Assembly: GCA_910587915.1 (NCBI GenBank)
Contig: CAJUOB010000001.1
Span: forward strand, 95,170-131,250
DNA: 36,081 bases
Source of the DNA: an uncultured Muribaculaceae bacterium
Lineage (GTDB): Bacteria; Bacteroidota; Bacteroidia; Bacteroidales; Muribaculaceae
Direction: 5' to 3'
A program made the translations under genes and the position numbers. This document shows, piece by piece, positions 6,684-15,141 of this stretch. Under the pieces are notes generated by a model. The model searched no databases and was not told where the DNA came from. It worked only from the letters and a program-made list of their open reading frames with translations. Every line of letters starts with the position of its first letter. Position 1 is the first letter of the stretch.

Positions 6684-7866
6684 GCCAGGTATCACTCCCG
6701 ATGAACCAATAGTGGAAGAAATAATAGTAAAACCGGTACCAACACTCACCGCTGATGAATCTGACGCAGCTGCTGGTCAGAAAAATTTCCATACAAAATT
6801 CTTTCAGGCCGTAAGCCTCAAAAACCCGTCGAAAAATATAATCGTATCGCCATTGAGCGCATCAATGCTGCTGTCGATGGTTGCGAACTCAGCCGATAAT
6901 ACGACGGCCTCACAGATTTGCTATGCGCTGGGATGCGAGAACATCGAGTCTGTCAACTCTATGTCTAAAAAATACATAGAGTGGATATCCGGTGCAGATG
7001 AGGGTGTGACCGTAAAGATGGCCAACTCAATATGGCACAAGCAAGAGCTTACAGCCCGAACAGATTTTGCAAAAATAGCGGACCAATATTACTCATCCGA
7101 ACTTATAGCCCGAGACTTCTCCAAAGGAAAAAGTCTGGTAGCTGAAATCAACGACTGGACCAAACGGAAGACCTCCGGGATGATAGACAATATTGTAAAT
7201 TCTATACCAAGCGCAAATGTAGCCATAATGGTCAATGCATTATACTTCAGAGGAACATGGCGAGAGAATTTCAATAAGAAAGCGACAGCCAAGGCCACTT
7301 TCCATGGTCTCGACCACACCTCGACAGTCGACATGATGTGCCGCACATTTCATTATGGATGCCAATATACGATAACCGACGACTATTCGGCCGTTGAGAT
7401 ACCATACGGCGCTTCAGGAAATTGCTCCATGGTGCTTATACTTCCGGCTGAAGGGTCCGATATAGACAGTTTCATTGCTTCAGATGCGTTTACAACCCAA
7501 ACCAATCTCAATGCAAATGCACCGATAGCATTATATCTACCCAAGTTCTCTATAGCGCCGGACAATACGATAGACCTCAACCCGCTATTCGCATCGCTTG
7601 GCATAGACAATCTCGATAATCTCCAAAAATGCAATATCTTTACAGACCCCGTAAATGCCCAATATTCCATCCATCAGAAGACCGGAATAAACGTCGATGA
7701 AGACGGCACAGAAGCCGCTTCCGTCACATGGGGCCATCTCGACGGCGATTCAGGAGAAACTCCGCCTGAACCGAAGATAATGAGATTCGACAGGCCGTTC
7801 GTTTTCCTAATCAAAGAAAACAACACAAATCTGTGCCTATTCGCCGGAAAAATAAACAATCTTTGA
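6616..7866 (+). CDS. Serpin family protease inhibitor, lipoprotein
   Basis: Predicted surface lipoprotein serpin, 416 aa, with signal peptide and lipobox LLSAC (Cys18). A short Pro/Glu linker (23-50) precedes a complete serpin fold of normal length. Visible signatures are NIIVSPLSASMLLSMVAN (helix B), the strand 3A segment MVNALYFRGTW, and the reactive-loop hinge DEDGTEAASVT (hinge glycine near residue 364) before FDRPFVFLI. The hinge has the small residues needed for loop insertion, so it should be an inhibitory serpin. The loop between hinge and FDRPF is about five residues longer than in antitrypsin. By hinge counting, P1 falls near LDGDS, but this is uncertain. It lies 20 bases after the C10 protease and before a terminator, so the two are probably co-transcribed. 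Confidence 0.92.
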   Translation: MNKFLFLFAALAMLLSACKSDEPPGITPDEPIVEEIIVKPVPTLTADESDAAAGQKNFHTKFFQAVSLKNPSKNIIVSPLSASMLLSMVANSADNTTASQICYALGCENIESVNSMSKKYIEWISGADEGVTVKMANSIWHKQELTARTDFAKIADQYYSSELIARDFSKGKSLVAEINDWTKRKTSGMIDNIVNSIPSANVAIMVNALYFRGTWRENFNKKATAKATFHGLDHTSTVDMMCRTFHYGCQYTITDDYSAVEIPYGASGNCSMVLILPAEGSDIDSFIASDAFTTQTNLNANAPIALYLPKFSIAPDNTIDLNPLFASLGIDNLDNLQKCNIFTDPVNAQYSIHQKTGINVDEDGTEAASVTWGHLDGDSGETPPEPKIMRFDRPFVFLIKENNTNLCLFAGKINNL

Positions 7867-7881
7867 TTGAACAACGATATG

Positions 7882-7920
7882 GAATCCACGGGAACTCAAA
7901 CCCGTGGATTCTTTCTATCT
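7882..7920 (+). terminator. Terminator of the protease-serpin operon
   Basis: Perfect 11-bp stem GAATCCACGGG (7882-7892) with CCCGTGGATTC (7901-7911), an 8-base loop, then a T-rich tail TTTCTATCT. It begins 16 bases after the serpin stop. Confidence 0.85.
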
Positions 7921-7978
7921 CCCCCTCGAGAGACAGACGACTATCGGAACTCATACAGACTGTTTGCGGATTTTTTCG

Positions 7979-7986
7979 TATCTTTG
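7979..7986 (+). promoter_or_regulatory. -7 promoter box for lysS
   Basis: TATCTTTG matches the Bacteroidetes -7 element TAnnTTTG and lies 33 bases before the lysS ATG. A TTTG at 7963-7966 is only 12 bases upstream, closer than usual, so the -33 element is not clear. Confidence 0.6.
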
Positions 7987-8018
7987 CAAGTTAACAGGAA
8001 AATACAATAGAATCACAT

Positions 8019-9749
8019 ATGAATCCACTCGAACTCAGCGAACAGGAAGCAATCCGACGCAATAGTCTGGCCGAGCTCCGACGCCTCGGCATAGAGCCAT
8101 ATCCGGCAGCAGAATTTACCGTTACAGGACACAGCGATGAAATAAAGGCCAACTTCGCCGACGACGCGCCCGTCCGCGAAGTAGCGGTCGCCGGCCGTAT
8201 CATGAGCCGACGTATCATGGGCAAAGCCTCGTTTGTGGAGCTTCAGGACGCTTTCGGCCGCATCCAGGTGTATATATCGCGCGACGAGATATGCCCCGGA
8301 GAAGACAAGGAACTCTATAATACCGTATTCAAGAAACTTCTCGACATCGGTGACTTCGTAGGCATCCGCGGCTACGTGTTCCGCACCCAGACCGGCGAAA
8401 TATCCGTCCATGCCCAGGAACTCACAGTGCTCAGCAAGAGTCTTCGCCCGCTCCCCATCGTTAAAGTGAAGGATGGCGTGACCTACGACGCTTTCGACGA
8501 CCCCGAGCTCCGTTACCGCCGCCGCTATGTCGACCTGGTGGTTAACGATGCCGTGAAGCAGATCTTCCTCAAGCGCACCAAGGTGTACACCTCCATGCGC
8601 GAATACTTCAATGCAGCCGGCTACATCGAAGTGGAGACACCGATACTGCAGAGCATTCCCGGTGGCGCATCGGCACGTCCGTTCATCACCCACCACAATG
8701 CACTCGACATTCCTCTCTATCTCCGCATCGCCGACGAGCTCTACCTCAAACGCCTCATCGTAGGCGGATTCGACGGAGTATACGAGTTCTCCAAGAACTT
8801 CCGCAACGAGGGCATGGACCGCACCCACAACCCTGAGTTCACCTGCATGGAGATCTATGTGGCCTACAAGGACTACAACTGGATGATGAGCTTCACCGAA
8901 CGCATGCTCGAGAAGATATGCATGGACGTGAACGGCACCACAGAGGTAAAGGTAGGCGACAACATCATCAGCTTCAAGGCACCATTCCCCCGTGTGACCA
9001 TGGCCGAAGCCATAAAGGAGCACACAGGAGTCGACATCACCGGCATGGACGAGGAGCAGCTCCGCAAGGCAGCCCGCGATCTCGGCATCGAAGTGGACGA
9101 CACCATGGGCAAAGGCAAGCTCATCGACGAAATCTTCGGCGAGAAGTGCGAGGGTCTCTACATCCAGCCCACCTTCATCACCGACTATCCTATCGAGATG
9201 TCGCCCCTCACAAAGCGCCACCGCAACAATCCCGAACTCACCGAGCGCTTCGAGCTAATGGTGAACGGCAAGGAGCTTGCCAACGCATACTCTGAACTCA
9301 ACGACCCCATCGACCAGTACGAACGCTTCGTGGAACAGATGCGACTTGGCGAGAAGGGCGACGACGAGGCCATGATCATCGACGGCGACTTCATCCGCGC
9401 CCTCGAATACGGCATGCCTCCAACATCGGGCATGGGTATAGGCATGGACCGACTTGTGATGCTCATGACAGGCCAGACAGCCATCCAGGAAGTACTCCTC
9501 TTCCCGCAGATGCGCCCCGAAAAAGTGGAAAAACGCGACAGCGTCGAGGCATTCGCAGCCGTTGGCGTGCCCGAAGAATGGGTACCCGTGGTTCAGAAAG
9601 CCGGCATCCTCACAGTGGCAGCACTCGCTCAGGCCAACCCCGCCAAAGCCCATCAGGATTTCTGCGGCCTCAACAAGAAGCACAAGCTCGGCCTCAAGAA
9701 TCCCACTCCCGAAACCGTGGCCGAATGGGTGGCAAAAGCGAACGAATGA
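8019..9749 (+). CDS. lysS: Lysyl-tRNA synthetase, class II
   Basis: Cytoplasmic enzyme that attaches lysine to tRNA-Lys using ATP. The N-terminal OB-fold anticodon-binding domain (about 55-170) precedes the class II catalytic core. Motif 2 is visible in FRNEGMDRTHNPEFTCMEIY and motif 3 in GMGIGMDRLVMLM, followed by LLFPQMRPE. At 576 aa it is about 70 residues longer than the E. coli enzyme. The extra part is a C-terminal helical extension after the LLFPQMRPE segment. I believe Bacteroidales LysRS proteins commonly carry this extension. The start MNPLELSEQEAIRR is typical. It begins the plus-strand run with gpsA and rlmN. Confidence 0.97.
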   Translation: MNPLELSEQEAIRRNSLAELRRLGIEPYPAAEFTVTGHSDEIKANFADDAPVREVAVAGRIMSRRIMGKASFVELQDAFGRIQVYISRDEICPGEDKELYNTVFKKLLDIGDFVGIRGYVFRTQTGEISVHAQELTVLSKSLRPLPIVKVKDGVTYDAFDDPELRYRRRYVDLVVNDAVKQIFLKRTKVYTSMREYFNAAGYIEVETPILQSIPGGASARPFITHHNALDIPLYLRIADELYLKRLIVGGFDGVYEFSKNFRNEGMDRTHNPEFTCMEIYVAYKDYNWMMSFTERMLEKICMDVNGTTEVKVGDNIISFKAPFPRVTMAEAIKEHTGVDITGMDEEQLRKAARDLGIEVDDTMGKGKLIDEIFGEKCEGLYIQPTFITDYPIEMSPLTKRHRNNPELTERFELMVNGKELANAYSELNDPIDQYERFVEQMRLGEKGDDEAMIIDGDFIRALEYGMPPTSGMGIGMDRLVMLMTGQTAIQEVLLFPQMRPEKVEKRDSVEAFAAVGVPEEWVPVVQKAGILTVAALAQANPAKAHQDFCGLNKKHKLGLKNPTPETVAEWVAKANE

Positions 9750-9770
9750 AACGCATAATGCGTTCTTAAT

Positions 9771-9800
9771 ATGTAGCCGGGCTGAAAAGTCCGGCTACAT
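9771..9800 (+). other. Stem-loop between lysS and gpsA
   Basis: Perfect 10-bp inverted repeat ATGTAGCCGG (9771-9780) and CCGGCTACAT (9791-9800) with a 10-base loop. There is no T run on the plus strand afterwards, so it may be a processing or stabilising hairpin, or a weak terminator, between lysS and gpsA. Confidence 0.5.
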
Positions 9801-9812
9801 TCCAACCCCTCA

Positions 9813-10823
9813 ATGACCGAAACTATGAGCAAATTTCCCGGCAAAATAGCGGTGATGGGTGGCGGAAGCTGGGCCACGGCTCTGGCTAAACTGCTTCTCA
9901 ACAACTGCGCCGACATAATGTGGTACATGCGGCGCGACGACCGCATCGACGAATTCAGGCAGCTGGGCCACAACCCGGCCTACCTCACCGACGTGCATTT
10001 CGACGTGAACCGCATCGAATTTTCAAGCGATATAAACCACGTATGCCGCACCGCCGATACCCTGCTCATGGTCATGCCTTCGCCATACTTCAGCGAGCAT
10101 GTCGATAAAATCACGGCCGATATAAGCGGCAAGACTGTCGTATCGGCCATCAAAGGCATAGTGCCGCAGTCCAACGAACTTATAACCGACCATATGGTGC
10201 GCCGCTTCGGCATAGCCCCCGACCGCATGCTGGTGGTGAGCGGTCCGTGTCACGCCGAAGAGGTGGCTCTCGACCGTCCGTCGTACCTCACCATCGGTTG
10301 CCGCGACCTTGCCAACGCCGAAGCATTTGCCGGTGTACTCCGCAGTAGCCGCACCCGCGCCATCTGCTCGTCGGATGTCGACGGCATCGAGTATGCCTCT
10401 GTGCTGAAAAACGTATATGCCATCGCTGCCGGAATAGTGCATGGAACCAAGACCGGCGACAATTTCACCGCCGTCCTCACATCCAACGCCATCCGCGAGA
10501 TGGACCGCTTCCTCGAGGCGGCCTGCCCTGCCCCACGCCAGATATGCGATTCCGTATACCTGGGCGATCTGCTGGTGACGGCATACTCGCGTTTCTCGCG
10601 GAATCACAATTTCGGTTCGATGATAGGCTGCGGATACTCAGTGCGCAACGCCCGTATGGAAATGAACCAGACGGCCGAAGGCTACTACGGCACAAGGTGC
10701 ATCCATGAGATCAACGACCGGCTCTGTGTCGACATGCCCATTCTCGAAAACGTATACAACATTCTCTACCGTGGCATGCCCGCCCAGCGCGCGCTCCGAG
10801 CCATGGCGCAAACATTCGACTAA
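9813..10823 (+). CDS. gpsA: Glycerol-3-phosphate dehydrogenase [NAD(P)+]
   Basis: Reduces dihydroxyacetone phosphate to sn-glycerol 3-phosphate, the backbone for phospholipids. 336 aa. The Rossmann nucleotide-binding loop is seen at residues 12-22 (IAVMGGGSWAT). Lys114 in SAIKGIVP and Lys199 in LKNVYAIAAGI match the conserved catalytic lysines of the family. Two nearby starts are possible: ATG 9813 and ATG 9825, four codons later. The second begins MSKFPGKIAVMGGG and is equally plausible. The stop TAA overlaps the rlmN start by one base (TAATG), so the two are translationally linked. Bacteroidales often have lysS next to gpsA. Confidence 0.94.
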   Translation: MTETMSKFPGKIAVMGGGSWATALAKLLLNNCADIMWYMRRDDRIDEFRQLGHNPAYLTDVHFDVNRIEFSSDINHVCRTADTLLMVMPSPYFSEHVDKITADISGKTVVSAIKGIVPQSNELITDHMVRRFGIAPDRMLVVSGPCHAEEVALDRPSYLTIGCRDLANAEAFAGVLRSSRTRAICSSDVDGIEYASVLKNVYAIAAGIVHGTKTGDNFTAVLTSNAIREMDRFLEAACPAPRQICDSVYLGDLLVTAYSRFSRNHNFGSMIGCGYSVRNARMEMNQTAEGYYGTRCIHEINDRLCVDMPILENVYNILYRGMPAQRALRAMAQTFD

Positions 10824-11833
10824 TGAAGAAACTTTTAGGGCTCACTCTCGAGCAGCTCGGCGAGGTTGCAGCCGAGGTAGGACTCCGGCCTTTTGCAGCA
10901 AAGCAGATGGCCGCATGGCTCTATCAGAAGCGCGTCGACGACATCGATGCGATGACCGACCTGCCCAAACGTGCGCGCGAAGAGCTTAAAAAGACATATA
11001 CCATAGGCCGCGAAGCTCCTAAGATGGAAGCCCGCAGCAGCGACGGCACCGCCAAGTACCTGTTCGAGGGTGTCGGTGGCCGCGATATCGAGGCTGTGTA
11101 TATCCCCGACCGCGAGCGTGCCACGCTCTGCGTGTCGAGTCAGGCAGGTTGCCGCATGGGATGCAAATTCTGCATGACAGGCCAAGGTGGCTTCCAGGGC
11201 AATCTCGATGCCGGTGCCATCATCAACCAGATTCTGTCGATACCCGACAGCGATAGCCTCACCAACATCGTATTCATGGGCATGGGCGAACCCACCGACA
11301 ATCTTCCGGCGGTGCTTGCAGCCATCGACATCCTCACGGCCAAGTGGGGCATGGCATGGAGCCCCCGACGCATCACTGTGTCGACCATCGGCAACACCAA
11401 GGGACTGCAGACACTTCTGGACTCAACGCAGGTGCACATAGCACTGAGCATGCACACTCCTTTCGCCGGAGAGCGCGAGCGCATCATGCCCGTGGAGAAA
11501 GCATTTCCACTGCGGGAGATCATGCCGCTGCTCAAGGCGCACGATTTCGCGCACCAACGGCGCCTGTCGATGGAGTACACCATGTTCGCAGGTCTCAACG
11601 ACGATGAGCGCCATGCCGATGCACTGGCACGTTTGCTGCGCGGCACCGATGCACGTGTGAACCTCATCCGTTTCCACCGCACGCCCGGATTCGAAGGTCG
11701 TCCCAGCGACCAGGCTACTATGGAAGCCTTCCGCGACCGACTCAACGCCGCCGGCGTCACCGCCACCATCCGGGCCTCGCGTGGAGAGGACATAATGGCC
11801 GCCTGTGGCATGCTTGCCGGTAGCCGCAAATGA
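10823..11833 (+). CDS. rlmN: 23S rRNA (adenine2503-C2)-methyltransferase / tRNA A37 methyltransferase
   Basis: Radical SAM enzyme that methylates C2 of adenosine 2503 in 23S rRNA and, in characterised members, A37 of some tRNAs. 336 aa. The radical SAM cluster motif CxxxCxxC is Cys110, Cys114 and Cys117 (AGCRMGCKFCMTG). Cys328 near the C-terminus (IMAACGML) fits the conserved cysteine that forms the methylene-RNA adduct. The motif GMGEP, seen in VFMGMGEPTDNL, binds SAM. Short of Cfr resistance features, the sequence and context favour housekeeping RlmN. It overlaps gpsA by one base and is followed after 72 bases by pdxA. Confidence 0.95.
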   Translation: MKKLLGLTLEQLGEVAAEVGLRPFAAKQMAAWLYQKRVDDIDAMTDLPKRAREELKKTYTIGREAPKMEARSSDGTAKYLFEGVGGRDIEAVYIPDRERATLCVSSQAGCRMGCKFCMTGQGGFQGNLDAGAIINQILSIPDSDSLTNIVFMGMGEPTDNLPAVLAAIDILTAKWGMAWSPRRITVSTIGNTKGLQTLLDSTQVHIALSMHTPFAGERERIMPVEKAFPLREIMPLLKAHDFAHQRRLSMEYTMFAGLNDDERHADALARLLRGTDARVNLIRFHRTPGFEGRPSDQATMEAFRDRLNAAGVTATIRASRGEDIMAACGMLAGSRK

Positions 11834-11905
11834 TGCCTGCCATGCTCCGGCAACGAGGCTTGGACTCCAACCATCAATCTTTAACCATTAACATTTAGAA
11901 AAACA

Positions 11906-12955
11906 GTGAGCAACAAGATAAAAGTGGGAATCACCCACGGCGACACCAACGGCATAGGCTATGAGGTGATCCTCAAAACCCTTGAGGACAACCGATTGAG
12001 CGACTTATGCACAATCGTGGTCTATGGCTCGGCCAAGGCCGCATCGTTCTACCGCAAAGCGATGGAACTGCCGCAGGTACAGTTGAACCGTGTCGACAGT
12101 GCCGCCGACGCACGCGATGGCGTGTTCAACATCATAAACGTCGTTGGCGAAGATCTGAAAATCGAACCGGGCATAGCATCCGAGGCTGCCGGTGGAGCCG
12201 CATTCGCGGCACTCGAGGCTGCAGTGGCCGATTTACGAGCCGGCGACATCGACGTACTTGTCACAGCGCCCATCGACAAACACTCTATCCAGAGCCCCAC
12301 ATTCACATTCCCGGGCCACACCGAATATCTCCAGTCCTCGCTTGCCGACGACACCATGCCCGATGCCAAGGCTCTGATGATACTCTGCACCGACTATCTC
12401 CGCGTGGCGCTCGCCACTGCGCACATGCCCATCGCCGAAGTACCGGGAGCACTATCCAAAGAACTGATTGTCGACAAACTCAAAGACTTCGACCGCTCGC
12501 TGCGACGCGACTTCGGCGTACAGAATCCGCGCATAGCCGTTCTGTCGCTCAATCCCCATGCCGGCGAACGCGGCTTGCTCGGCAAAGAGGAGCAGGAAAT
12601 CATCATTCCCGCCATTGCCGAAGCCCAGACTCACAAAATACTTGCATTCGGCCCCTATGCCTCCGACGGATTCTTCGGCAGCGAGAGCTACCGTGCATTC
12701 GACGGTGTTCTGGCCATGTACCACGACCAAGGGTTGGCTCCGTTCAAAACCATAGCCATGGATGCAGGAGTGAACTTCACTGCCGGACTGCCATTCGTAC
12801 GCACATCGCCCGACCATGGCACCGGCTACGACATAGCAGGCAAAGGCCAGGCGTCGGCTGAATCGATGCGAAGCGCCATCTACATGGCACTCGACATATA
12901 CCGCAACCGCGGACGTCACGACGAAGCTTACCGCCGTCCTCTGGTCACAAAATAA
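11906..12955 (+). CDS. pdxA: 4-hydroxythreonine-4-phosphate dehydrogenase
   Basis: Oxidises 4-phosphohydroxy-L-threonine in the DXP-dependent pathway to pyridoxal phosphate. 349 aa from a GTG start (GTGAGCAAC at 11906), which puts KVGITHGDTNGIGYE at the expected N-terminal place. No upstream ATG fits better. The three metal-binding histidines are His173 (TAHMPIAE), His218 (NPHAGE) and His273 (MYHDQGLAPFK). Their spacing of 45 and 55 residues is exactly that of E. coli PdxA (166, 211, 266). It converges with the minus-strand gene at 12975, only 19 bases away. Confidence 0.95.
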   Translation: MSNKIKVGITHGDTNGIGYEVILKTLEDNRLSDLCTIVVYGSAKAASFYRKAMELPQVQLNRVDSAADARDGVFNIINVVGEDLKIEPGIASEAAGGAAFAALEAAVADLRAGDIDVLVTAPIDKHSIQSPTFTFPGHTEYLQSSLADDTMPDAKALMILCTDYLRVALATAHMPIAEVPGALSKELIVDKLKDFDRSLRRDFGVQNPRIAVLSLNPHAGERGLLGKEEQEIIIPAIAEAQTHKILAFGPYASDGFFGSESYRAFDGVLAMYHDQGLAPFKTIAMDAGVNFTAGLPFVRTSPDHGTGYDIAGKGQASAESMRSAIYMALDIYRNRGRHDEAYRRPLVTK

Positions 12956-12974
12956 GTCCGGCGGACCAACAAGC

Positions 12975-13691
12975 TTATTTCACTTCAAAACGATAAGTTT
13001 TCAGGCATGTACCGTTGTAGTATATCTCTATACGGTATGTGCCTGATTCCCAATGTCCCTTTTTAGAACCACCCCAACCGGAGATCACAAGCTCGCGCCC
13101 GGGACCCGTCTCTACCGAGTAATCGCTCTTATAGGAATAGCCGGCGGGTGAATTCACACCTGTCGCAAGACTCCCGTTAGGTCTGAAAAATTTCACCATC
13201 AGCGTCTTGCGGCCACTATCGAGCCCGTAATACTTCAATTTCGGTTTCAGATACATGGTGTTGGACGCATATATGGTCTTACCATAGTCTGTCTCTATGT
13301 CGCCCTGTAGAGTAGTGTTGGCCATCTCTATATCGGTAATCACCATAGGCATTGTACCCTTCACGGTACTTTTGAGCATATCAAGCGCCTCATATGCGCT
13401 TTTCTTCTCGAGCTTCAGGGTGTCTATATCTGCCTTAAGAGAGGCTATCTGCTCATTTGCCTGAGCTGACTTACGCTCATAGTCGCGCACCCGATACCTA
13501 AGCCAATCGCGAGTACCGGAAGCATCCACCCACAAATAGCTCAAAGCGCCACAGGCAGCCAGCAACAGAACAATCACCACCCAATACCCCCAGACTTTGC
13601 GTTTTTTCGCGGCCGGAGGCATGCTGCCGCCTTTGTCTTTTACTGTAACATTAGTGTAGGACGCACTGTCGTTGGAATCATACCGTGTCAT
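12975..13691 (-). CDS. Membrane-anchored coiled-coil protein of unknown function
   Basis: 238 aa, family not recognised with certainty. A Ser/Lys-rich N-terminus (1-32) precedes a single membrane segment (about 33-55, VWGYWVVIVLLLAACGALSY). Then come a predicted coiled coil (68-110) and a C-terminal domain rich in Tyr, Gly and beta strand (about 115-238, with GYSYKSDYSVETGPG and GHWESGTYRIEIYYNG). The topology suggests a short cytoplasmic tail with the C-terminal domain in the periplasm. The C-terminal domain resembles beta-sandwich modules seen in other Bacteroidales proteins, by impression only. Its start overlaps the MATE transporter stop by four bases (ATGA), so the two are translationally coupled and may act together. 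Confidence 0.8.
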   Translation of the reverse strand: MTRYDSNDSASYTNVTVKDKGGSMPPAAKKRKVWGYWVVIVLLLAACGALSYLWVDASGTRDWLRYRVRDYERKSAQANEQIASLKADIDTLKLEKKSAYEALDMLKSTVKGTMPMVITDIEMANTTLQGDIETDYGKTIYASNTMYLKPKLKYYGLDSGRKTLMVKFFRPNGSLATGVNSPAGYSYKSDYSVETGPGRELVISGWGGSKKGHWESGTYRIEIYYNGTCLKTYRFEVK

Positions 13692-15037
13692 TGGACCTGC
13701 GTTTTTTGTGAGAGATGTTTAAACTGCCATAGCATAAGCGCGGCAGTGGCAACTGTAGCCACTGTATCGGACAACGGGAAAGATGCCCATACACCTTTCA
13801 GACCCCACTGCGACGGAAGCCACAGCAATAGTGGAATAAGAAATATCACCTGACGCGAAAGACTGAGGAATATCGACTTCCCGGCCTTGCCAATACTCTG
13901 GAAGAAAGCCGTGGATATAACCTGAAATCCGACCATGGGGAATACCACCATGCATGTGTGGAGAGCATAGTCGCTTGCGGCGATAAGATCGGCATCGGAT
14001 GTAAAGGCCCGCGCTATTACCGACGGGCAGAATACTCCGAACACGCCACCGACAAGTGTCACGACTGTGGCGGCACCCACTGCAAGCCAGTAGGTGCGCT
14101 TCAGACGATGGAACTGCCCCGCGCCATAGTTGTAGCCTACCACCGGCTGCATGCCCTGGCATATGCCGAGCACGATCGTGACCAGCAACGACGAGAACGT
14201 TATCATTATGCCGGCCGCACCGATAGCCCTGTCGCCGCCCCACTCGGCAAGCGAGCGGTTGACGATGGCATTGACCGCACATGAGGCTGCATTGACCAGC
14301 GCCGGAGCCGCGCCGATACTCACGATGCCCCACACTATGCTTTTCTTAAGCCCATAGGTGCCCCGGCGGAATCTAAGAGCGACATCGGGCTTGCTGAAAT
14401 GAGCCAGCACAAACCATGCGGAGGCTGCCATGGCAATGTCGGTGGCTATAGCGGCTCCAAGTATGCCCATGTCGAATACGCGTATGAAGATAGGGTCGAG
14501 CACAACATTCACCACCGCTCCGAGCAGCATCGTGGCCATGGCCCGCTTAGGATAGCCGGAAGCACGCATTATATTATTGAACCCGAAGGCTATATTGGTC
14601 AGCAGCAATCCGGGCATAAGCGTGAGCATATACACACGTCCGTAGGGCAAAGTGGTGTCGCTGGCCCCGAACGCATGGAGCATGCCGTCGATAAATATGG
14701 TGAATATGAGGATATAGATGGCGGCATTAACCAGCGTCAAAGTCATGGCATTACCCAGCAGCAGCTCGGCCTGCCGTTTTTCGCCCGCACCAAGTACAAT
14801 CGACACCCTCGATGAAGATCCCACACCCACCAGCACACCGATAGCAGTGGCAAGATTCATGATGGGGAATGTGACGGCCAGACCGGCAATGGCATCGGGT
14901 CCCACCCATTGGCCGATGAAGATACGGTCCACCACATTATATAGGGCCATGACAAGCATACCGACGACCGCCGGCACGCTATACTGCCACAACAGCCGGC
15001 CCACGGGCTTGTGGGCCAGTTCCTCGAGTCTGTCCAT
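13688..15037 (-). CDS. MATE family efflux transporter
   Basis: 449 aa polytopic inner-membrane protein of the multidrug and toxin extrusion family. These proteins export cationic or other small molecules using an Na+ or H+ gradient. The N-terminus LLWQYSVPAVVGMLVMALYN with NVVDRIFIGQWVG is the classic start of the first MatE domain. A second similar half begins near the middle (VNRSLAEWGGDRAIGAAG). About twelve membrane segments are expected and many are visible. The substrate cannot be told from sequence. It diverges from the exchanger gene at 15142 across an intergenic palindrome and is coupled to the downstream coiled-coil protein. Confidence 0.93.
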   Translation of the reverse strand: MDRLEELAHKPVGRLLWQYSVPAVVGMLVMALYNVVDRIFIGQWVGPDAIAGLAVTFPIMNLATAIGVLVGVGSSSRVSIVLGAGEKRQAELLLGNAMTLTLVNAAIYILIFTIFIDGMLHAFGASDTTLPYGRVYMLTLMPGLLLTNIAFGFNNIMRASGYPKRAMATMLLGAVVNVVLDPIFIRVFDMGILGAAIATDIAMAASAWFVLAHFSKPDVALRFRRGTYGLKKSIVWGIVSIGAAPALVNAASCAVNAIVNRSLAEWGGDRAIGAAGIMITFSSLLVTIVLGICQGMQPVVGYNYGAGQFHRLKRTYWLAVGAATVVTLVGGVFGVFCPSVIARAFTSDADLIAASDYALHTCMVVFPMVGFQVISTAFFQSIGKAGKSIFLSLSRQVIFLIPLLLWLPSQWGLKGVWASFPLSDTVATVATAALMLWQFKHLSQKTQVQ

Positions 15038-15072
15038 ATTGCAACTGTGATATGTGAATTAACTGGATACTT

Positions 15073-15084
15073 GCACTATAGTGC
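15073..15084. promoter_or_regulatory. Palindrome between divergent MATE and exchanger genes, possible operator
   Basis: GCACTATAGTGC is a perfect 12-bp palindrome, extended to 16 bp with one mismatch pair (TTGCACTATAGTGCGA). It lies 36 bases upstream of the MATE start and 58 bases upstream of the exchanger start. This is a position suited to a dimeric repressor controlling both. No adjacent regulator gene supports this. Confidence 0.4.
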
Positions 15085-15129
15085 GACACGCAAACATGCG
15101 AAATATCTGCAAATTTACACAATATTCAC

Positions 15130-15137
15130 TAATTTTG
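15130..15137 (+). promoter_or_regulatory. -7 type promoter box just before the exchanger gene
   Basis: TAATTTTG matches TAnnTTTG. It ends only four bases before the ATG at 15142, so a transcript from it would have almost no leader. No clear TTTG lies 19-21 bases further upstream. Confidence 0.4.
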
Positions 15138-15141
15138 CACC

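Noticed and set aside
12950..12980. AAATAAG/CTTATTT inverted repeat between convergent pdxA and the coiled-coil gene
   Set aside because: Weak AT stem overlapping both stop codons, competing with an inner GTCC-GGC-GGAC pairing. Not enough for a terminator call.
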